DNA from: Prevotellaceae bacterium
GTDB taxonomy: Bacteria > Bacteroidota > Bacteroidia > Bacteroidales > Bacteroidaceae
Reading direction: 5' to 3'
Length of the DNA: 64,000 bases
Assembly: GCA_028723525.1 (NCBI GenBank)
Contig: JAQYET010000034.1
Coordinates: forward strand, 124,001-188,000
In this document: positions 56,250-64,000 of the stretch, in pieces
Numbering within the stretch: the first letter of the stretch is position 1
Layout of the letters: each line of letters begins with the position of its first letter
Program-made: the position numbers and the translations under genes
The notes under the pieces: model-generated
The model's input: only the letters and a program-made list of their open reading frames with translations
Told to the model about the DNA's origin: nothing
The model's database searches: none

Positions 56250-56323
56250 GGCGAGATAGCTCAGCTGGTTAGAGCGTCGGATTCATAATCCGGAGGTCGT
56301 GGGATCGTGACCCACTCTCGCTA
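56250..56323 (+). tRNA. tRNA with CAT anticodon (elongator Met, or Ile2 if modified)
   Basis: 74 nt: acceptor GGCGAGA/TCTCGCT (first pair G-T), D-arm GCTC/GAGC, anticodon stem TCGGA/TCCGG with loop TTCATAA, T-arm GTGGG/CCCAC. The T-loop is ATCGTGA rather than the usual TTCRANY. There is no triple G-C stem of initiator tRNA. Elongator Met is most likely; a lysidine-modified Ile2 is not excluded by sequence. Confidence 0.9.
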
Positions 56324-56334
56324 CTTTTCTCAAT

Positions 56335-56372
56335 GGGGAGTTGTTGCAAGGCAACTTCCCATATTTTTTTTT
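56335..56372 (+). terminator. Intrinsic terminator of tRNA-Met
   Basis: Hairpin GGGGAGTTG...CAACTTCCC followed by ATATTTTTTTTT. Confidence 0.8.
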
Positions 56373-56396
56373 GCCCTTCGATGACAAATGTGCTCC

Positions 56397-56448
56397 GCAT
56401 AATCCCCAATCTCTAAGGAATTGCAAAGTTAGAGATTGGGGATTATGC
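56397..56448. repeat. Perfect 19-bp inverted repeat
   Basis: GCATAATCCCCAATCTCTA (56397-56415) and its exact reverse complement (56430-56448), with a 14-nt spacer that overlaps a TAACTTTG-like element. It could be a palindromic repeat element or a regulatory hairpin. It lies between two terminators and so is not clearly part of either transcript. Confidence 0.75.
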
Positions 56449-56459
56449 CGGTACTCAAG

Positions 56460-56500
56460 AAAAAATGAAGTGGAGAACGCTCCGCAGCGTCTCCACTTCA
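56460..56500 (-). terminator. Intrinsic terminator of dnaA
   Basis: Stem TGAAGTGGAGA / TCTCCACTTCA with an inner CGCT/AGCG, followed on the minus strand by TTTTTTCTTG. It lies about 100 bp after the dnaA stop. Confidence 0.8.
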
Positions 56501-56603
56501 TATATAATATAGGTATCGGTTATCGGGAGAATGTTTCAAGCATCATCCCAAGCCTGTATTAACCGTGACCGGGGAGTTGTCCCGGCACTCTGCCCACGAG
56601 TGA

Positions 56604-58013
56604 TTATTTCTTCAGTTTAAAGTGCCTTTCTATCTCTGCCATTTCTTTGTTGAAAAGGCTGTCAGAGGAAATTCGCTTCTCCACCTGCGAGCAACTGTGT
56701 ATCACAGTGCTGTGGTCGCGCCCGCCCACGAGCTGCCCGATGCGTGCCGCCGGCATCTTGGTGTGTTTCTGTGCGAGATACATCGCCACCTGTCTTGCAA
56801 TCACATGCTCCCGCTTGCGGCTCCGACTGTCAACTGCCGAGGTGCTCACCTTGAAATGCTCGCACACCGTCTCCACTATCTCATCCACCGTAAGCGGCTT
56901 GTCGTCTATCTTCACCGCGCGCTTTATAACCCTCTCTGCGAGCGTCATGTCGATGTCTCGGTTATACACTATGCTGTATGCCATGAGCGAGTTTACCACT
57001 CCTTCGAGGTCGCGCACGCTGCCGTTTGCCGTCTGTGCGATATATCTCACCACCTCTTCCGGGATGTTCAGCCCGTCGTGCTTTATCTTACGGTTGAGAA
57101 TGTCTATGCAAAGTTGCTCGTTGGGCTTCTCCAGCTCCGCCGTCAGTCCGCAGGCGAAGCGTGTCAGCAGGCGTTCGTGCATGCCTTTGAGGTCAACCGG
57201 CGGTCGGTCGCAGGCGAGTATTATGCGCTTGCCGTTGCGGAACAGGTGGTTGAAGATATGGAAGAATGTGTCCTGCGTCTTTGCCGCACTCATCCACTCC
57301 TGAATATCGTCAACGATGAGCATGTCGATGGTTTGGTAGAAGCGTATGAAGTCGTTCAGGCTGTTTTTCAGCACGGCATTGGTGTATTGCACTTGGAAAA
57401 GTCGTGCCGACACATAGAGTATGCGCTTCTGCGGATAGAGTTCCTTTGCGCGCACTCCGATGGCATTGATGAGATGGGTCTTGCCGCAGCCGCTGGGACC
57501 GAAGATGAACATCGGGTTGAACGCCGTGGTAGCCGGGTGTTCTGCAACTGAAAGCCCCACCGTTCTGGGCAACTTGTTGCTTGCTCCCTCCACGAAGTTA
57601 GCAAACGTTAGATGCGTGTTCAGCTGCGAGTCTATCTGCTGCGGCTTCACGGCATCGAGCAGTGTGGGCGACTCGTTAGCTCCCGAGCGCGGTCGCCGGC
57701 TGTCGATGTTGGGCACCGGCTCCGACTCTATCACGTTGGTCTTGCCGTGCTCCATGTCTGCTATCACGCGGTAGTTGAGTTTCACCCCCGCGCCGAATGT
57801 CCTTGTGAGCACCTTGAACAGCAGGTCGGCATAATGCTCCTCCACATATTCATATACGAACATGCTCGGTATCTTCACCAATATTGTCTTCGAGTTCTCG
57901 TCGTAACTCTCAAGCATCATTGGTCTGAAAAGCGCATTGAATTGCTGTTCTGAGACATTCTCCTTTATCAGCCGGAGAGTTTCTTCCCAGAGATTTTGAT
58001 TTCTCTTTACCAT
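56604..58013 (-). CDS. dnaA: Chromosomal replication initiator DnaA
   Basis: 469 residues, normal length. N-terminal domain I (LWEETLRLIKENVSEQQFNA), linker at about 90-135, AAA+ core with Walker A GPSGCGKTHL (about 173) and Walker B LIVDDIQ, sensor II KRAVKIDD region, and C-terminal DNA-binding domain IV with the signature GGRDHSTVIHSCSQVEKR. It binds DnaA boxes and opens the origin. Head of its own transcript; no dnaN follows, as is common in Bacteroidetes, and no DnaA-box cluster is evident beside it. Confidence 0.98.
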   Translation of the reverse strand: MVKRNQNLWEETLRLIKENVSEQQFNALFRPMMLESYDENSKTILVKIPSMFVYEYVEEHYADLLFKVLTRTFGAGVKLNYRVIADMEHGKTNVIESEPVPNIDSRRPRSGANESPTLLDAVKPQQIDSQLNTHLTFANFVEGASNKLPRTVGLSVAEHPATTAFNPMFIFGPSGCGKTHLINAIGVRAKELYPQKRILYVSARLFQVQYTNAVLKNSLNDFIRFYQTIDMLIVDDIQEWMSAAKTQDTFFHIFNHLFRNGKRIILACDRPPVDLKGMHERLLTRFACGLTAELEKPNEQLCIDILNRKIKHDGLNIPEEVVRYIAQTANGSVRDLEGVVNSLMAYSIVYNRDIDMTLAERVIKRAVKIDDKPLTVDEIVETVCEHFKVSTSAVDSRSRKREHVIARQVAMYLAQKHTKMPAARIGQLVGGRDHSTVIHSCSQVEKRISSDSLFNKEMAEIERHFKLKK

Positions 58014-58159
58014 TGATTAAATGCTAAGTTGCCGGGGGGGTGTCCCCGATATTCAGCCTAATGTTTTCACTTTCGTTGCCATTCGGGAAGTTCTTCATAG
58101 CATAAGAAAGGTTTTTCGACATTCACGAGTGCAAATTTCGGAAAAAAAAATGAAACCGG

Positions 58160-58167
58160 CAAATATA
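58160..58167 (-). promoter_or_regulatory. Possible -7 element of dnaA
   Basis: TATATTTG on the minus strand, about 147 bp upstream of the ATG. No TTTG at the expected spacing, and the region is AT-rich, so chance matches are likely. Confidence 0.3.
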
Positions 58168-58228
58168 TTTTTTTTGAATAAATTTCCCGATTTGCTAAAG
58201 TGCTATAATCGTTGCATTTAAGAAATCG

Positions 58229-58369
58229 ATGAAAAAATCATCGACAGAGACTCTTGCAAATTTCAAACTTCCTGAACACTTGACACTTAACAACAATCAT
58301 GCAATTTCACAAGAGCATCGTGCCAAACTCATGAAAGCGGTACTAAAACGGCTGATAACAAGCACTTGA
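58229..58369 (+). CDS. Candidate 46-residue small protein with its own terminator
   Basis: Frame MKKSSTETLANFKLPEHLTL, then NNNHAISQEHRAKLMKAVLK and RLITST before TGA. Basic overall, no membrane segment, with a helical amphipathic second half. It lies between divergent dnaA and convergent MCE genes and is followed by a terminator that overlaps its last codons, which supports an expressed unit. Upstream, TTTG at about 58192 and a weak TAATCGTTG could serve as a promoter. No family is recognised; an RNA function for the same transcript is an alternative. Confidence 0.55.
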   Translation: MKKSSTETLANFKLPEHLTLNNNHAISQEHRAKLMKAVLKRLITST

Positions 58370-58403
58370 GAAACGAAAATTCAAGTTTGTCGGCAGCCGT
58401 TTT
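58345..58403 (+). terminator. Terminator overlapping the end of the small protein gene
   Basis: Long stem AAAACGGCTG / CAGCCGTTTT with inner CACTTGA / TCAAGTTTG pairing, followed by GTTATTT on the plus strand. The left arm is inside the coding frame. Confidence 0.7.
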
Positions 58404-58475
58404 GTTATTTAGACCATTTTTAATTAGCGTCGAATGTTTTATACATATTTATACTTATGCTTGCAATTTTACGCT

Positions 58476-59378
58476 TCACTTGTCCTTACGTCCGAACAAA
58501 GAGAAGTGCACATAACGCTTAGGGTGCTCGCGCATGTTTATCAGCAGAGAGTCGGCGGAGCGCATTGTAGAGTTGAGGTTGCTATAGAGCGTCGGGTCGC
58601 GCATGAGCAATCCGAGCGAGCCGTTGTTGCTGTTGAGTTGCTCGGTGAACTGCTGCACGTTGTCGAGGGTGCTGTTCACCTTCCTCATAGTTTGCTCCAC
58701 GTCAATCTTGGTGAGGTTCTCTGCCACCACGTTGGCATTGTCCATAAGCCTGCCTGCTCGCTGCGTCATTGCCGGCACATCGCGGTTGAGTTGCGCCATG
58801 AGAGTGTTCAGTTCGCGGGTAGATGTGGTGAGGTTTGCCGTTACGGTCTCTACGTTATGCAGCGACTGTGCCACTGCGGGGTCGGCAAGCAGCGTATTGA
58901 GGCTCGTCATGATAGAATCGAGTTTTGGCAACATCTTTTCCAACGAGGGTATCATCTTCTTCACTTGCCCCAATGCTCCGTCGTTGGTCCTGCCTTCTAT
59001 CACCGCTCCCGGCTCGAGCATTCTCGCCCTGTTGCCGCCGAAGAGCAGGTTCACCTGCACGTTGCCGAGCATGTCGCTCACGATTTCTGCCGACGTGCCT
59101 TCCGGCATTTTGAGATTTTTATCCACGTTGACCATTACCTTCACCTCCTCGGGGCGGTCGTAGTCGAACAGCACTTCCTTAACCACTCCCACCTTGAAGC
59201 CGCCGGCATACAGAGGGCTTGACGGTGACAGTCCGCTGACGTCCTTAAACTTTATATAGTAGGTGTTTTCCGTAGAGAAAAGGCTTAGCCCTTTAAGGAA
59301 ATTCAGTCCGTAGAAGAGCACCACAAGACCCACTATTGCCACGAGTGCTATCTTCACTTCTTTTGTAAAAAACTTCAT
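58476..59378 (-). CDS. MCE (MlaD-type) lipid-transport substrate-binding protein
   Basis: 300 residues. An N-terminal membrane anchor (VKIALVAIVGLVVLFYGLNF), then an MCE domain at about 35-115 with KFKDVSGLSPSSPLYAGGFK and GNVQVNLLFGG, then a long helical C-terminus (about 140-290) that may form a coiled bundle or needle. MCE proteins carry phospholipids between membranes. Usual MlaE/MlaF partners are not adjacent. The ATG overlaps the amidase TGA (59375-59378). Confidence 0.9.
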   Translation of the reverse strand: MKFFTKEVKIALVAIVGLVVLFYGLNFLKGLSLFSTENTYYIKFKDVSGLSPSSPLYAGGFKVGVVKEVLFDYDRPEEVKVMVNVDKNLKMPEGTSAEIVSDMLGNVQVNLLFGGNRARMLEPGAVIEGRTNDGALGQVKKMIPSLEKMLPKLDSIMTSLNTLLADPAVAQSLHNVETVTANLTTSTRELNTLMAQLNRDVPAMTQRAGRLMDNANVVAENLTKIDVEQTMRKVNSTLDNVQQFTEQLNSNNGSLGLLMRDPTLYSNLNSTMRSADSLLINMREHPKRYVHFSLFGRKDK

Positions 59379-60568
59379 AAACGCTTTCTTTTATTATTTG
59401 TCTTGAACTCACGCATTGCCTCTCCGATGTCCATTTTCGCGCCGCCCTTGAAGGCTATCACGAAAGCCTGCGGGAACTTATCGAGCAGTTCTTTCCGTAG
59501 CCGGAGTATTTCGTTAAGGTCGGTGGAGGCTCCGTAGGTGTATTTCACGTAGCCGCCTTCCTCATAACTGTCTGTTCCGGTGAGCCCCTTGAGCATGTTG
59601 CTTCCGGGGGGCAGCGGTTTTGGGCTCGCCAGTATCTGCACCTTGAACACCGGTCGGTCGGCATTTTCCTCCACGGCAGACATCTCTTCGCCGGAGGGTT
59701 TGGTCTCCGCAGCACTCCGCGTATCCACCGGTGGGGCAGCCGTCTGTGCCATATCGTCAGAGGGCGGTGCCTCCTCCTTTATGTAAGGCACCGCGCCGGT
59801 CGGGCTGCGCTTGTTCTTGTATTTCGCAAAGGCGTTGTAGATGCCGCGTGCCAAACGATTTATGCCGTCCTGCGAGTTGAGAAAGCTCTCTTCGTCGGGG
59901 GTGGTGATGAAACCGAGTTCCACAAGGCAGCTCGGCATGGAAGTGGCACGAAGCACGAGGAAACCTGCCTGATGCACACCTTTGTTGTTACGCCCCGAAG
60001 AGGAGCATGCCTCATTCTGTATGAGCTTTGCCAGTTCCACGCTTTGCGACATGTTGCGGTCTTGAATAAACTCGAACATGATATAACTCTCGCTGCTGTT
60101 CGGGTCGAAGCCTTCATAGCGTTGCCGATAGTCTTTCTCGAGCGATATTACCGAGTTCTCGCGCTTTGCCACTTCGAGGTTGTCGGCGGCACGGTGCATT
60201 CCGAGGGTATATACTTCGAGTCCCCTTGCCACCCTTCCCTTGGGCAGGGCGTTTGTGTGCACCGATATAAACAGGTCTGCCTTGTTGCGGTTTGCGATGT
60301 TGGCGCGTTCGCCGAGGGGTACGAACACGTCGGTTTTCCGCGTGTATATCACCTTCACGTCGGGGCAATTTGCCTCCACGAGCCTACCGAAAGCCAATGC
60401 CACATTGAGATTTATGTTCTTCTCCTTCGACATCGCCCCCACGGCTCCGGAGTCGTGCCCACCGTGCCCGGGGTCGATTACGAGGGTGAAAGTTTTCTTC
60501 ACCGCCCCGGTCGCTGCGACCATAATGCCGAAAAGGAGTATGGTTACAAAAGTCAACTTCCTGCGCAT
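59375..60568 (-). CDS. N-acetylmuramoyl-L-alanine amidase with C-terminal SPOR-like region
   Basis: 397 residues. Signal segment (FVTILLFGIMVAATGA), then an Amidase_3 domain at about 28-265. Zinc ligands are in DPGHGGHDSGAVG, KEKNINLNVAL (Glu) and FISVHTNAL, and the catalytic Glu is in CLVELGFIT. A proline/acid-rich linker leads to a SPOR-like tail at about 310-380 (FKVQILASPKPLPPGS; YTYGASTDLNEILRLRKEL). It cuts stem peptides from glycan during cell separation. Translationally coupled to the MCE gene. Confidence 0.94.
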   Translation of the reverse strand: MRRKLTFVTILLFGIMVAATGAVKKTFTLVIDPGHGGHDSGAVGAMSKEKNINLNVALAFGRLVEANCPDVKVIYTRKTDVFVPLGERANIANRNKADLFISVHTNALPKGRVARGLEVYTLGMHRAADNLEVAKRENSVISLEKDYRQRYEGFDPNSSESYIMFEFIQDRNMSQSVELAKLIQNEACSSSGRNNKGVHQAGFLVLRATSMPSCLVELGFITTPDEESFLNSQDGINRLARGIYNAFAKYKNKRSPTGAVPYIKEEAPPSDDMAQTAAPPVDTRSAAETKPSGEEMSAVEENADRPVFKVQILASPKPLPPGSNMLKGLTGTDSYEEGGYVKYTYGASTDLNEILRLRKELLDKFPQAFVIAFKGGAKMDIGEAMREFKTNNKRKRL

Positions 60569-60587
60569 ACCTTAATATTATAACATG

Positions 60588-60595
60588 CAAAAGTA
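60588..60595 (-). promoter_or_regulatory. -7 element of the amidase-MCE pair
   Basis: TACTTTTG on the minus strand, 19 bp before the amidase ATG; TTCG at the -33 position is a poor match. Confidence 0.5.
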
Positions 60596-60623
60596 TCAAT
60601 TATGTGCGAGAAACCGAAATCTT

Positions 60624-61004
60624 TCAGAGCGTTTTATCATTTATTAAGTAAAGCGAAACCGTTGCTCCGTTGCACTGTGCGCCCATAGGCGGGTTCAACT
60701 TCGACACTTTTATCTGCAGTTCGCCGATGCCTTCAATCTCGTTGAAAAGGCTCTCGCCTATCCTGCCTGCCAGATGTTCCAGCAGGCAAGACGGCTTGAG
60801 CATCTCCCTATTTACGATTTTGAATATTTCCGCATAACTTATCGTGTCTTCCACAGCATCGGAAAGCACGGCGCGAGATATGTCGTATTTCACTTTCAGC
60901 GACACCGTGAACTCGCCGCCGGTGAGCCTCTCCTGCGGCAGTACGCCGTGGCAGGCGTTGAACCGCAGGGTGTCAAGTTCTATCCAACTTTCCTTCAGCC
61001 TCAT
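60624..61004 (-). CDS. folB: Dihydroneopterin aldolase
   Basis: 126 residues from the ATG at 61004; the frame upstream runs back into nrdJ and is rejected. FolB features: opening WIELDTLRFNACHGVLPQER (active-site Glu in QER), ISYAEIFKIVNREML, LEHLAGRIGESLF and the KVSKLNPPM strand with its catalytic Lys. It converts dihydroneopterin in folate synthesis. It begins 13 bp after the nrdJ stop, so it is likely cotranscribed with it. Confidence 0.95.
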   Translation of the reverse strand: MRLKESWIELDTLRFNACHGVLPQERLTGGEFTVSLKVKYDISRAVLSDAVEDTISYAEIFKIVNREMLKPSCLLEHLAGRIGESLFNEIEGIGELQIKVSKLNPPMGAQCNGATVSLYLINDKTL

Positions 61005-61017
61005 GTCACACCGGGTT

Positions 61018-63576
61018 TTATCCGCAGCGCGATGCGCCGCAGTTAGTGCAGATGAGGCATCCCTCCTGATAGACAAGGGTCTCCTGTCCGCAGTTGGGAC
61101 AGGTTTGTCCGTTTGCCTTGGTGCCGTCGGTGACATACTTCTTCAGTGCTCTCTCCACGCCGTTCTTCCACGTGTTGATGCTCTCGCTCTTGAGTTGCAG
61201 CGACCCCACGAGGCGTATCACGTTGTCTATCGGCATGCGGTAGCGCAACACTCCGGAGATGAGTTTGGCATAGTTCCAATACTCGGGGTTGAATTTCTCG
61301 GAGAGTCCCTCCACGGTTGTCTTGTAGCCGCGCTTGTTCTCGAACTGGAAGTCGTAACGTTTCTTTCCGTCGGCACTCACCTGCTTGATTATCTTTCCTT
61401 TCGTTACCGACTTGGGCAGCATAATTCCCTCGTCGTCGTCTTGCAGACCTGTGAATATCTCGTAGGGATAACCGTCGAGCAATCCCACAAAAGCCACCCA
61501 CTTGTCTTTGTTGTTCTGGAACCTCACCACGTCGCACTCAAGCACCTGCGGACGCACTTCCGTCACCGCAGGCTGCTTGCACGGCATTTTCTCAAGCGGC
61601 AGTTCTTCGGTTTTCTTCTTCTTTTCGTTCACCTGAACCATTACCCCCGAGCGCGAACCGTCGCGATAGATGGTGCACCCCTTGCAGCCACTGCGCCATG
61701 CCTCGACGTAGAGCCGGTTGACAAGCGACTCGTCAACATCATTCGGGAGATTTACGGTGACGCTGATAGAGTGGTCAACCCACTTCTGTATCTCGCCCTG
61801 CATACGCACCTTCATGAGCCAGTCAACGTCGTTCGCGGTGGCTTTGTTGTAGGGAGACTGCTCCACGATGCTGTCTATCTCTTCCTGAGTGTAACGCTTG
61901 GTGGTGTCGATACCGTTTACCTTCATCCAATCGAGGAACTTCTGATGATAGACGATGTATTCCTCGAAAGAGTCGCCCACCTCGTCAACGAAGTCAACAT
62001 GCACGTTGCGATCGTTGGGATTTACCTTGCGGCGACGCTTATACACGGGCATGAAAACAGGCTCTATGCCGCTCGTGGTCTGTGTCATCAGCGAGGTGGT
62101 GCCGGTGGGGGCGATTGTGAGACATGCTATATTGCGCCGCCCGTACTTCTCCATTTCGGCGTAAAGCTGCGGGTCGGCTTCCTTGATGCGCATCACGAAG
62201 GGGTTCGACGCCTCGCGTTTCGCGTCGTAGATGCCGAATGCGCCGCGCTCCTTTGCCATTGCGACAGACGAGCCGTAGGCTGCGAGGGCAAGCGTCTTGT
62301 GCACTTCCACAGAGAAGTCGGTGGCTTCCTGTGTGCCGTAGCGCAGTCCCATTGCGGCTATCATGTCGCCCTCGGCAGTGATGCCGACACCGGTGCGGCG
62401 ACCCAACGAACTCTTGTCTTTTATCTTTTCCCACAGATGATACTCCGCGCCTTTCACCTCGTCGCTCTGCGGGTCAGACTTTATCTTGTTCATTATCATG
62501 TCTATTTTCTCCATTTCGAGATCCACGATGTCGTCCATGACGCGCTGAGCGAGTGCCACATGCTTGCGGAAGAGGTCGTAGTCGAAATAGGCTTTCTCGG
62601 TGAACGGATTTACAACATAGCTGAAAAGGTTTATCGAGAGCAATCGGCAGGAGTCGTAAGGACAGAGCGGGATTTCGCCACAGGGATTGGTGGAGACGGT
62701 GCGGAAACCGAGGTCGGCATAGCAGTCGGGAATGCTTTCGCGGATTATGGTGTCCCAGAAGAGCACACCCGGCTCGGCACTTTTCCATGCGTTGTGAACG
62801 ATTTTCTCCCATAGCTTCTTCGCGCTGACAGACTTTTTCACCAGAGGGTCGGCACTGTCTATCGGGAATTGCTGTACATAATCCTTGTCTTCGATGGCTG
62901 CGCGCATGAACTCATCGTCTATTTTCACCGACACATTGGCACCGGTGACCTTGCCTTCGGTCATTTTGGCGTCTATAAACGACTCGCTGTCGGGGTGCTT
63001 GATGCTGACCGAGAGCATCAGCGCGCCGCGCCTTCCGTCCTGCGCCACCTCGCGGGTGGAGTTGCTGTAACGTTCCATGAAAGGAACAAGACCTGTGGAT
63101 GTGAGGGCAGAGTTGTTCACCGGAGTTCCCTTGGGGCGTATCTTGCTGAGGTCGTGCCCCACTCCGCCGCGGCGTTTCATCAGCTGCACCTGCTCCTCAT
63201 CGATGCGCAGCACTGCACCGTAGGAGTCGGAGTCGCCGTCGAGCCCCACCACGAAGCAGTTGCTGAGCGACGCCACTTGAAAACTGTTGCCAATGCCGGT
63301 CATCGGCGAGCCGGCAGGTATGACATAGCGGAAGTGGTCGAGCAGGGCAAACACTTCTTCTGCAGATAGCGGATTGGGGTATTTCTTCTCTATGCGAGCC
63401 ACCTCGTTAGCTATCCTCCGGTGCATGTCTTCGGGACTTTGTTCGTAGATATTTCCGAGACTGTCTTTCATCGCATATTTTGTAACCCATATACGAGCAG
63501 CGAGCTCGTCACCGTTAAAGTAGCCCAACGTCTTGTTGAACGCTTCTTCCTGAGTGTAAGTTTTAAGTTGTTTCAT
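61018..63576 (-). CDS. nrdJ: Class II (adenosylcobalamin-dependent) ribonucleotide reductase
   Basis: 852 residues. Redox and active-site features: ASLSNCFVVG (Cys107), the NPCGE motif at 297-301, and the PTGTTSLMTQTTSG loop. The C-terminal zinc-ribbon CPNCGQETLVYQEG...CTNCGASRCG (about 830-852) is typical of NrdJ and serves in re-reduction. It makes deoxynucleotides using B12 as radical source and needs no oxygen. It is a likely consumer of the B12 brought in by the operon at 34-43 kb. No other nrd gene is in the window. Confidence 0.97.
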   Translation of the reverse strand: MKQLKTYTQEEAFNKTLGYFNGDELAARIWVTKYAMKDSLGNIYEQSPEDMHRRIANEVARIEKKYPNPLSAEEVFALLDHFRYVIPAGSPMTGIGNSFQVASLSNCFVVGLDGDSDSYGAVLRIDEEQVQLMKRRGGVGHDLSKIRPKGTPVNNSALTSTGLVPFMERYSNSTREVAQDGRRGALMLSVSIKHPDSESFIDAKMTEGKVTGANVSVKIDDEFMRAAIEDKDYVQQFPIDSADPLVKKSVSAKKLWEKIVHNAWKSAEPGVLFWDTIIRESIPDCYADLGFRTVSTNPCGEIPLCPYDSCRLLSINLFSYVVNPFTEKAYFDYDLFRKHVALAQRVMDDIVDLEMEKIDMIMNKIKSDPQSDEVKGAEYHLWEKIKDKSSLGRRTGVGITAEGDMIAAMGLRYGTQEATDFSVEVHKTLALAAYGSSVAMAKERGAFGIYDAKREASNPFVMRIKEADPQLYAEMEKYGRRNIACLTIAPTGTTSLMTQTTSGIEPVFMPVYKRRRKVNPNDRNVHVDFVDEVGDSFEEYIVYHQKFLDWMKVNGIDTTKRYTQEEIDSIVEQSPYNKATANDVDWLMKVRMQGEIQKWVDHSISVTVNLPNDVDESLVNRLYVEAWRSGCKGCTIYRDGSRSGVMVQVNEKKKKTEELPLEKMPCKQPAVTEVRPQVLECDVVRFQNNKDKWVAFVGLLDGYPYEIFTGLQDDDEGIMLPKSVTKGKIIKQVSADGKKRYDFQFENKRGYKTTVEGLSEKFNPEYWNYAKLISGVLRYRMPIDNVIRLVGSLQLKSESINTWKNGVERALKKYVTDGTKANGQTCPNCGQETLVYQEGCLICTNCGASRCG

Positions 63577-63647
63577 TTGTTTGTATGTTATTGGTTATCA
63601 ATAATATTAACTTGCAATTATGATAATGTTAAGGATTTAATACGGTG

Positions 63648-63655
63648 CAAAGGTA
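63648..63655 (-). promoter_or_regulatory. -7 element of nrdJ
   Basis: TACCTTTG on the minus strand, about 70 bp before the nrdJ ATG; the -33 match is poor (an AT-rich run). Confidence 0.5.
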
Positions 63656-63718
63656 GTCTATTTCCATGAAATAAAAAAACTCTTTATGAATTATTTTTTA
63701 TTTCTTTTTCGGATAATT

Positions 63719-63768
63719 GTTTCCCAAAACGGGAAACTTTTTTATTTGCAAGACGCGAAAAGTTTCCC
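63719..63768. repeat. Alternating GTTTCCC / GGGAAAC palindromes upstream of nrdJ
   Basis: GTTTCCC (63719-63725), GGGAAACTTTT (63731-63741) and AAAAGTTTCCC (63758-63768). The middle copy can pair with either side; the right-hand pairing is a perfect 11-bp stem. It lies about 65 bp upstream of the presumed nrdJ promoter. The remaining 63769-64000 shows no supported gene. Confidence 0.7.
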
Positions 63769-64000
63769 GGTTTGCATCTTTATATAGGCGTCAAAACGGT
63801 GTGAAATGTCCGGCTTGCATACTCATTGGCGCGACAGGAATGATTAAACCCCAATCAGTCATTAGAACACTTAATTACCTATATATCATGTTAATTGTAT
63901 CGTTCCACGACTGCTTTCGTCCGCTTGCCGGCATCTTATCTACCATATTATCTTGACGTAGCCCGCCACGACTTCGATAATATGCCGGACAATCTGCTCG

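Noticed and set aside
58014..58475. Replication origin beside dnaA
   Set aside because: No cluster of TTATCCACA-type boxes or a 13-mer AT array could be seen; the region holds a small gene and a terminator instead.
60844..62814. A 656-residue open frame opposite nrdJ
   Set aside because: Antisense to a well-conserved enzyme; composition is that of a shadow frame and it has no start signals.
63717..63956. A 79-residue plus-strand frame at the right edge
   Set aside because: It begins in the palindromic repeats upstream of nrdJ, and no domain or start signal supports it.

Overview
The window is about 64 kb of chromosome from a member of the Bacteroidales, most like Prevotella. The evidence is a SusC/SusD pair, many TonB-dependent receptors, surface proteins ending in a short sorting-type tail (YxLxGrkv...GiYIiNgrKv), a class II ribonucleotide reductase, and about ten promoters of the Bacteroidetes form TTTG-N19/20-TAnnTTTG. 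No rRNA, complete insertion sequence or CRISPR array is visible. There are two tRNAs, Val(TAC) and Met-type(CAT).

Layout. 1-7.2 kb: two tandem paralogous secreted proteins (choice-of-anchor J, Fn3-like and CARDB-like domains) with patchy near-identity that suggests gene conversion. 7.3-8.9 kb: tRNA-Val and an OmpA-family porin. 9.1-17.2 kb: a tightly overlapping minus-strand operon guaB, PpiC, SurA-like, OstA/LptA-like, a 58-residue membrane protein, mutL. 17.3-19.2 kb: an AT-rich insertion with an N6-adenine methyltransferase whose C-terminus is split at a run of seven A, preceded by two tiny ORFs. 19.3-27.6 kb: plus-strand hflX, DUF4954 beta-helix protein, M16 protease, class I fumarase. 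27.6-28.3 kb: a small outer-membrane protein gene with an in-frame stop. 28.6-34.2 kb: a PiT phosphate transporter divergent from an orphan PhoR-like kinase, then a DUF4143 ATPase.

34.4-47.2 kb is the centrepiece. Two vitamin-uptake operons diverge from one control region. To the left a cobalamin riboswitch leads btuB, a BtuG-like beta-propeller, a DUF4465 protein that may correspond to BtuH, and a 1290-residue protein that shares a roughly 180-residue domain with the DUF4465 protein. To the right a TPP riboswitch leads a TonB-dependent receptor and a PnuT-type inner-membrane transporter. Between the two promoters lies an inverted array of 9-bp repeats. The class II ribonucleotide reductase near the right edge (nrdJ) is an adenosylcobalamin enzyme and so a likely consumer of the imported B12.

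47.3-54.6 kb: a secreted alpha/beta hydrolase and a four-gene SusCD locus with two small lipoproteins and no glycoside hydrolase. 55-58 kb: an M15 peptidase with an unknown partner, tRNA-Met, hairpins, and dnaA. 58.2-64 kb: a 46-residue small protein with its own terminator, an MCE protein, an N-acetylmuramoyl-L-alanine amidase, folB and nrdJ.

Dispersed repeats are a clear feature: two four-copy arrays of a 22-bp palindromic unit (19.3 and 30.9 kb), 9-bp repeats (43.6 kb), TTGAGCGTTG-type repeats (46.4 kb), and 32-33-bp spaced direct repeats (32.8 kb).
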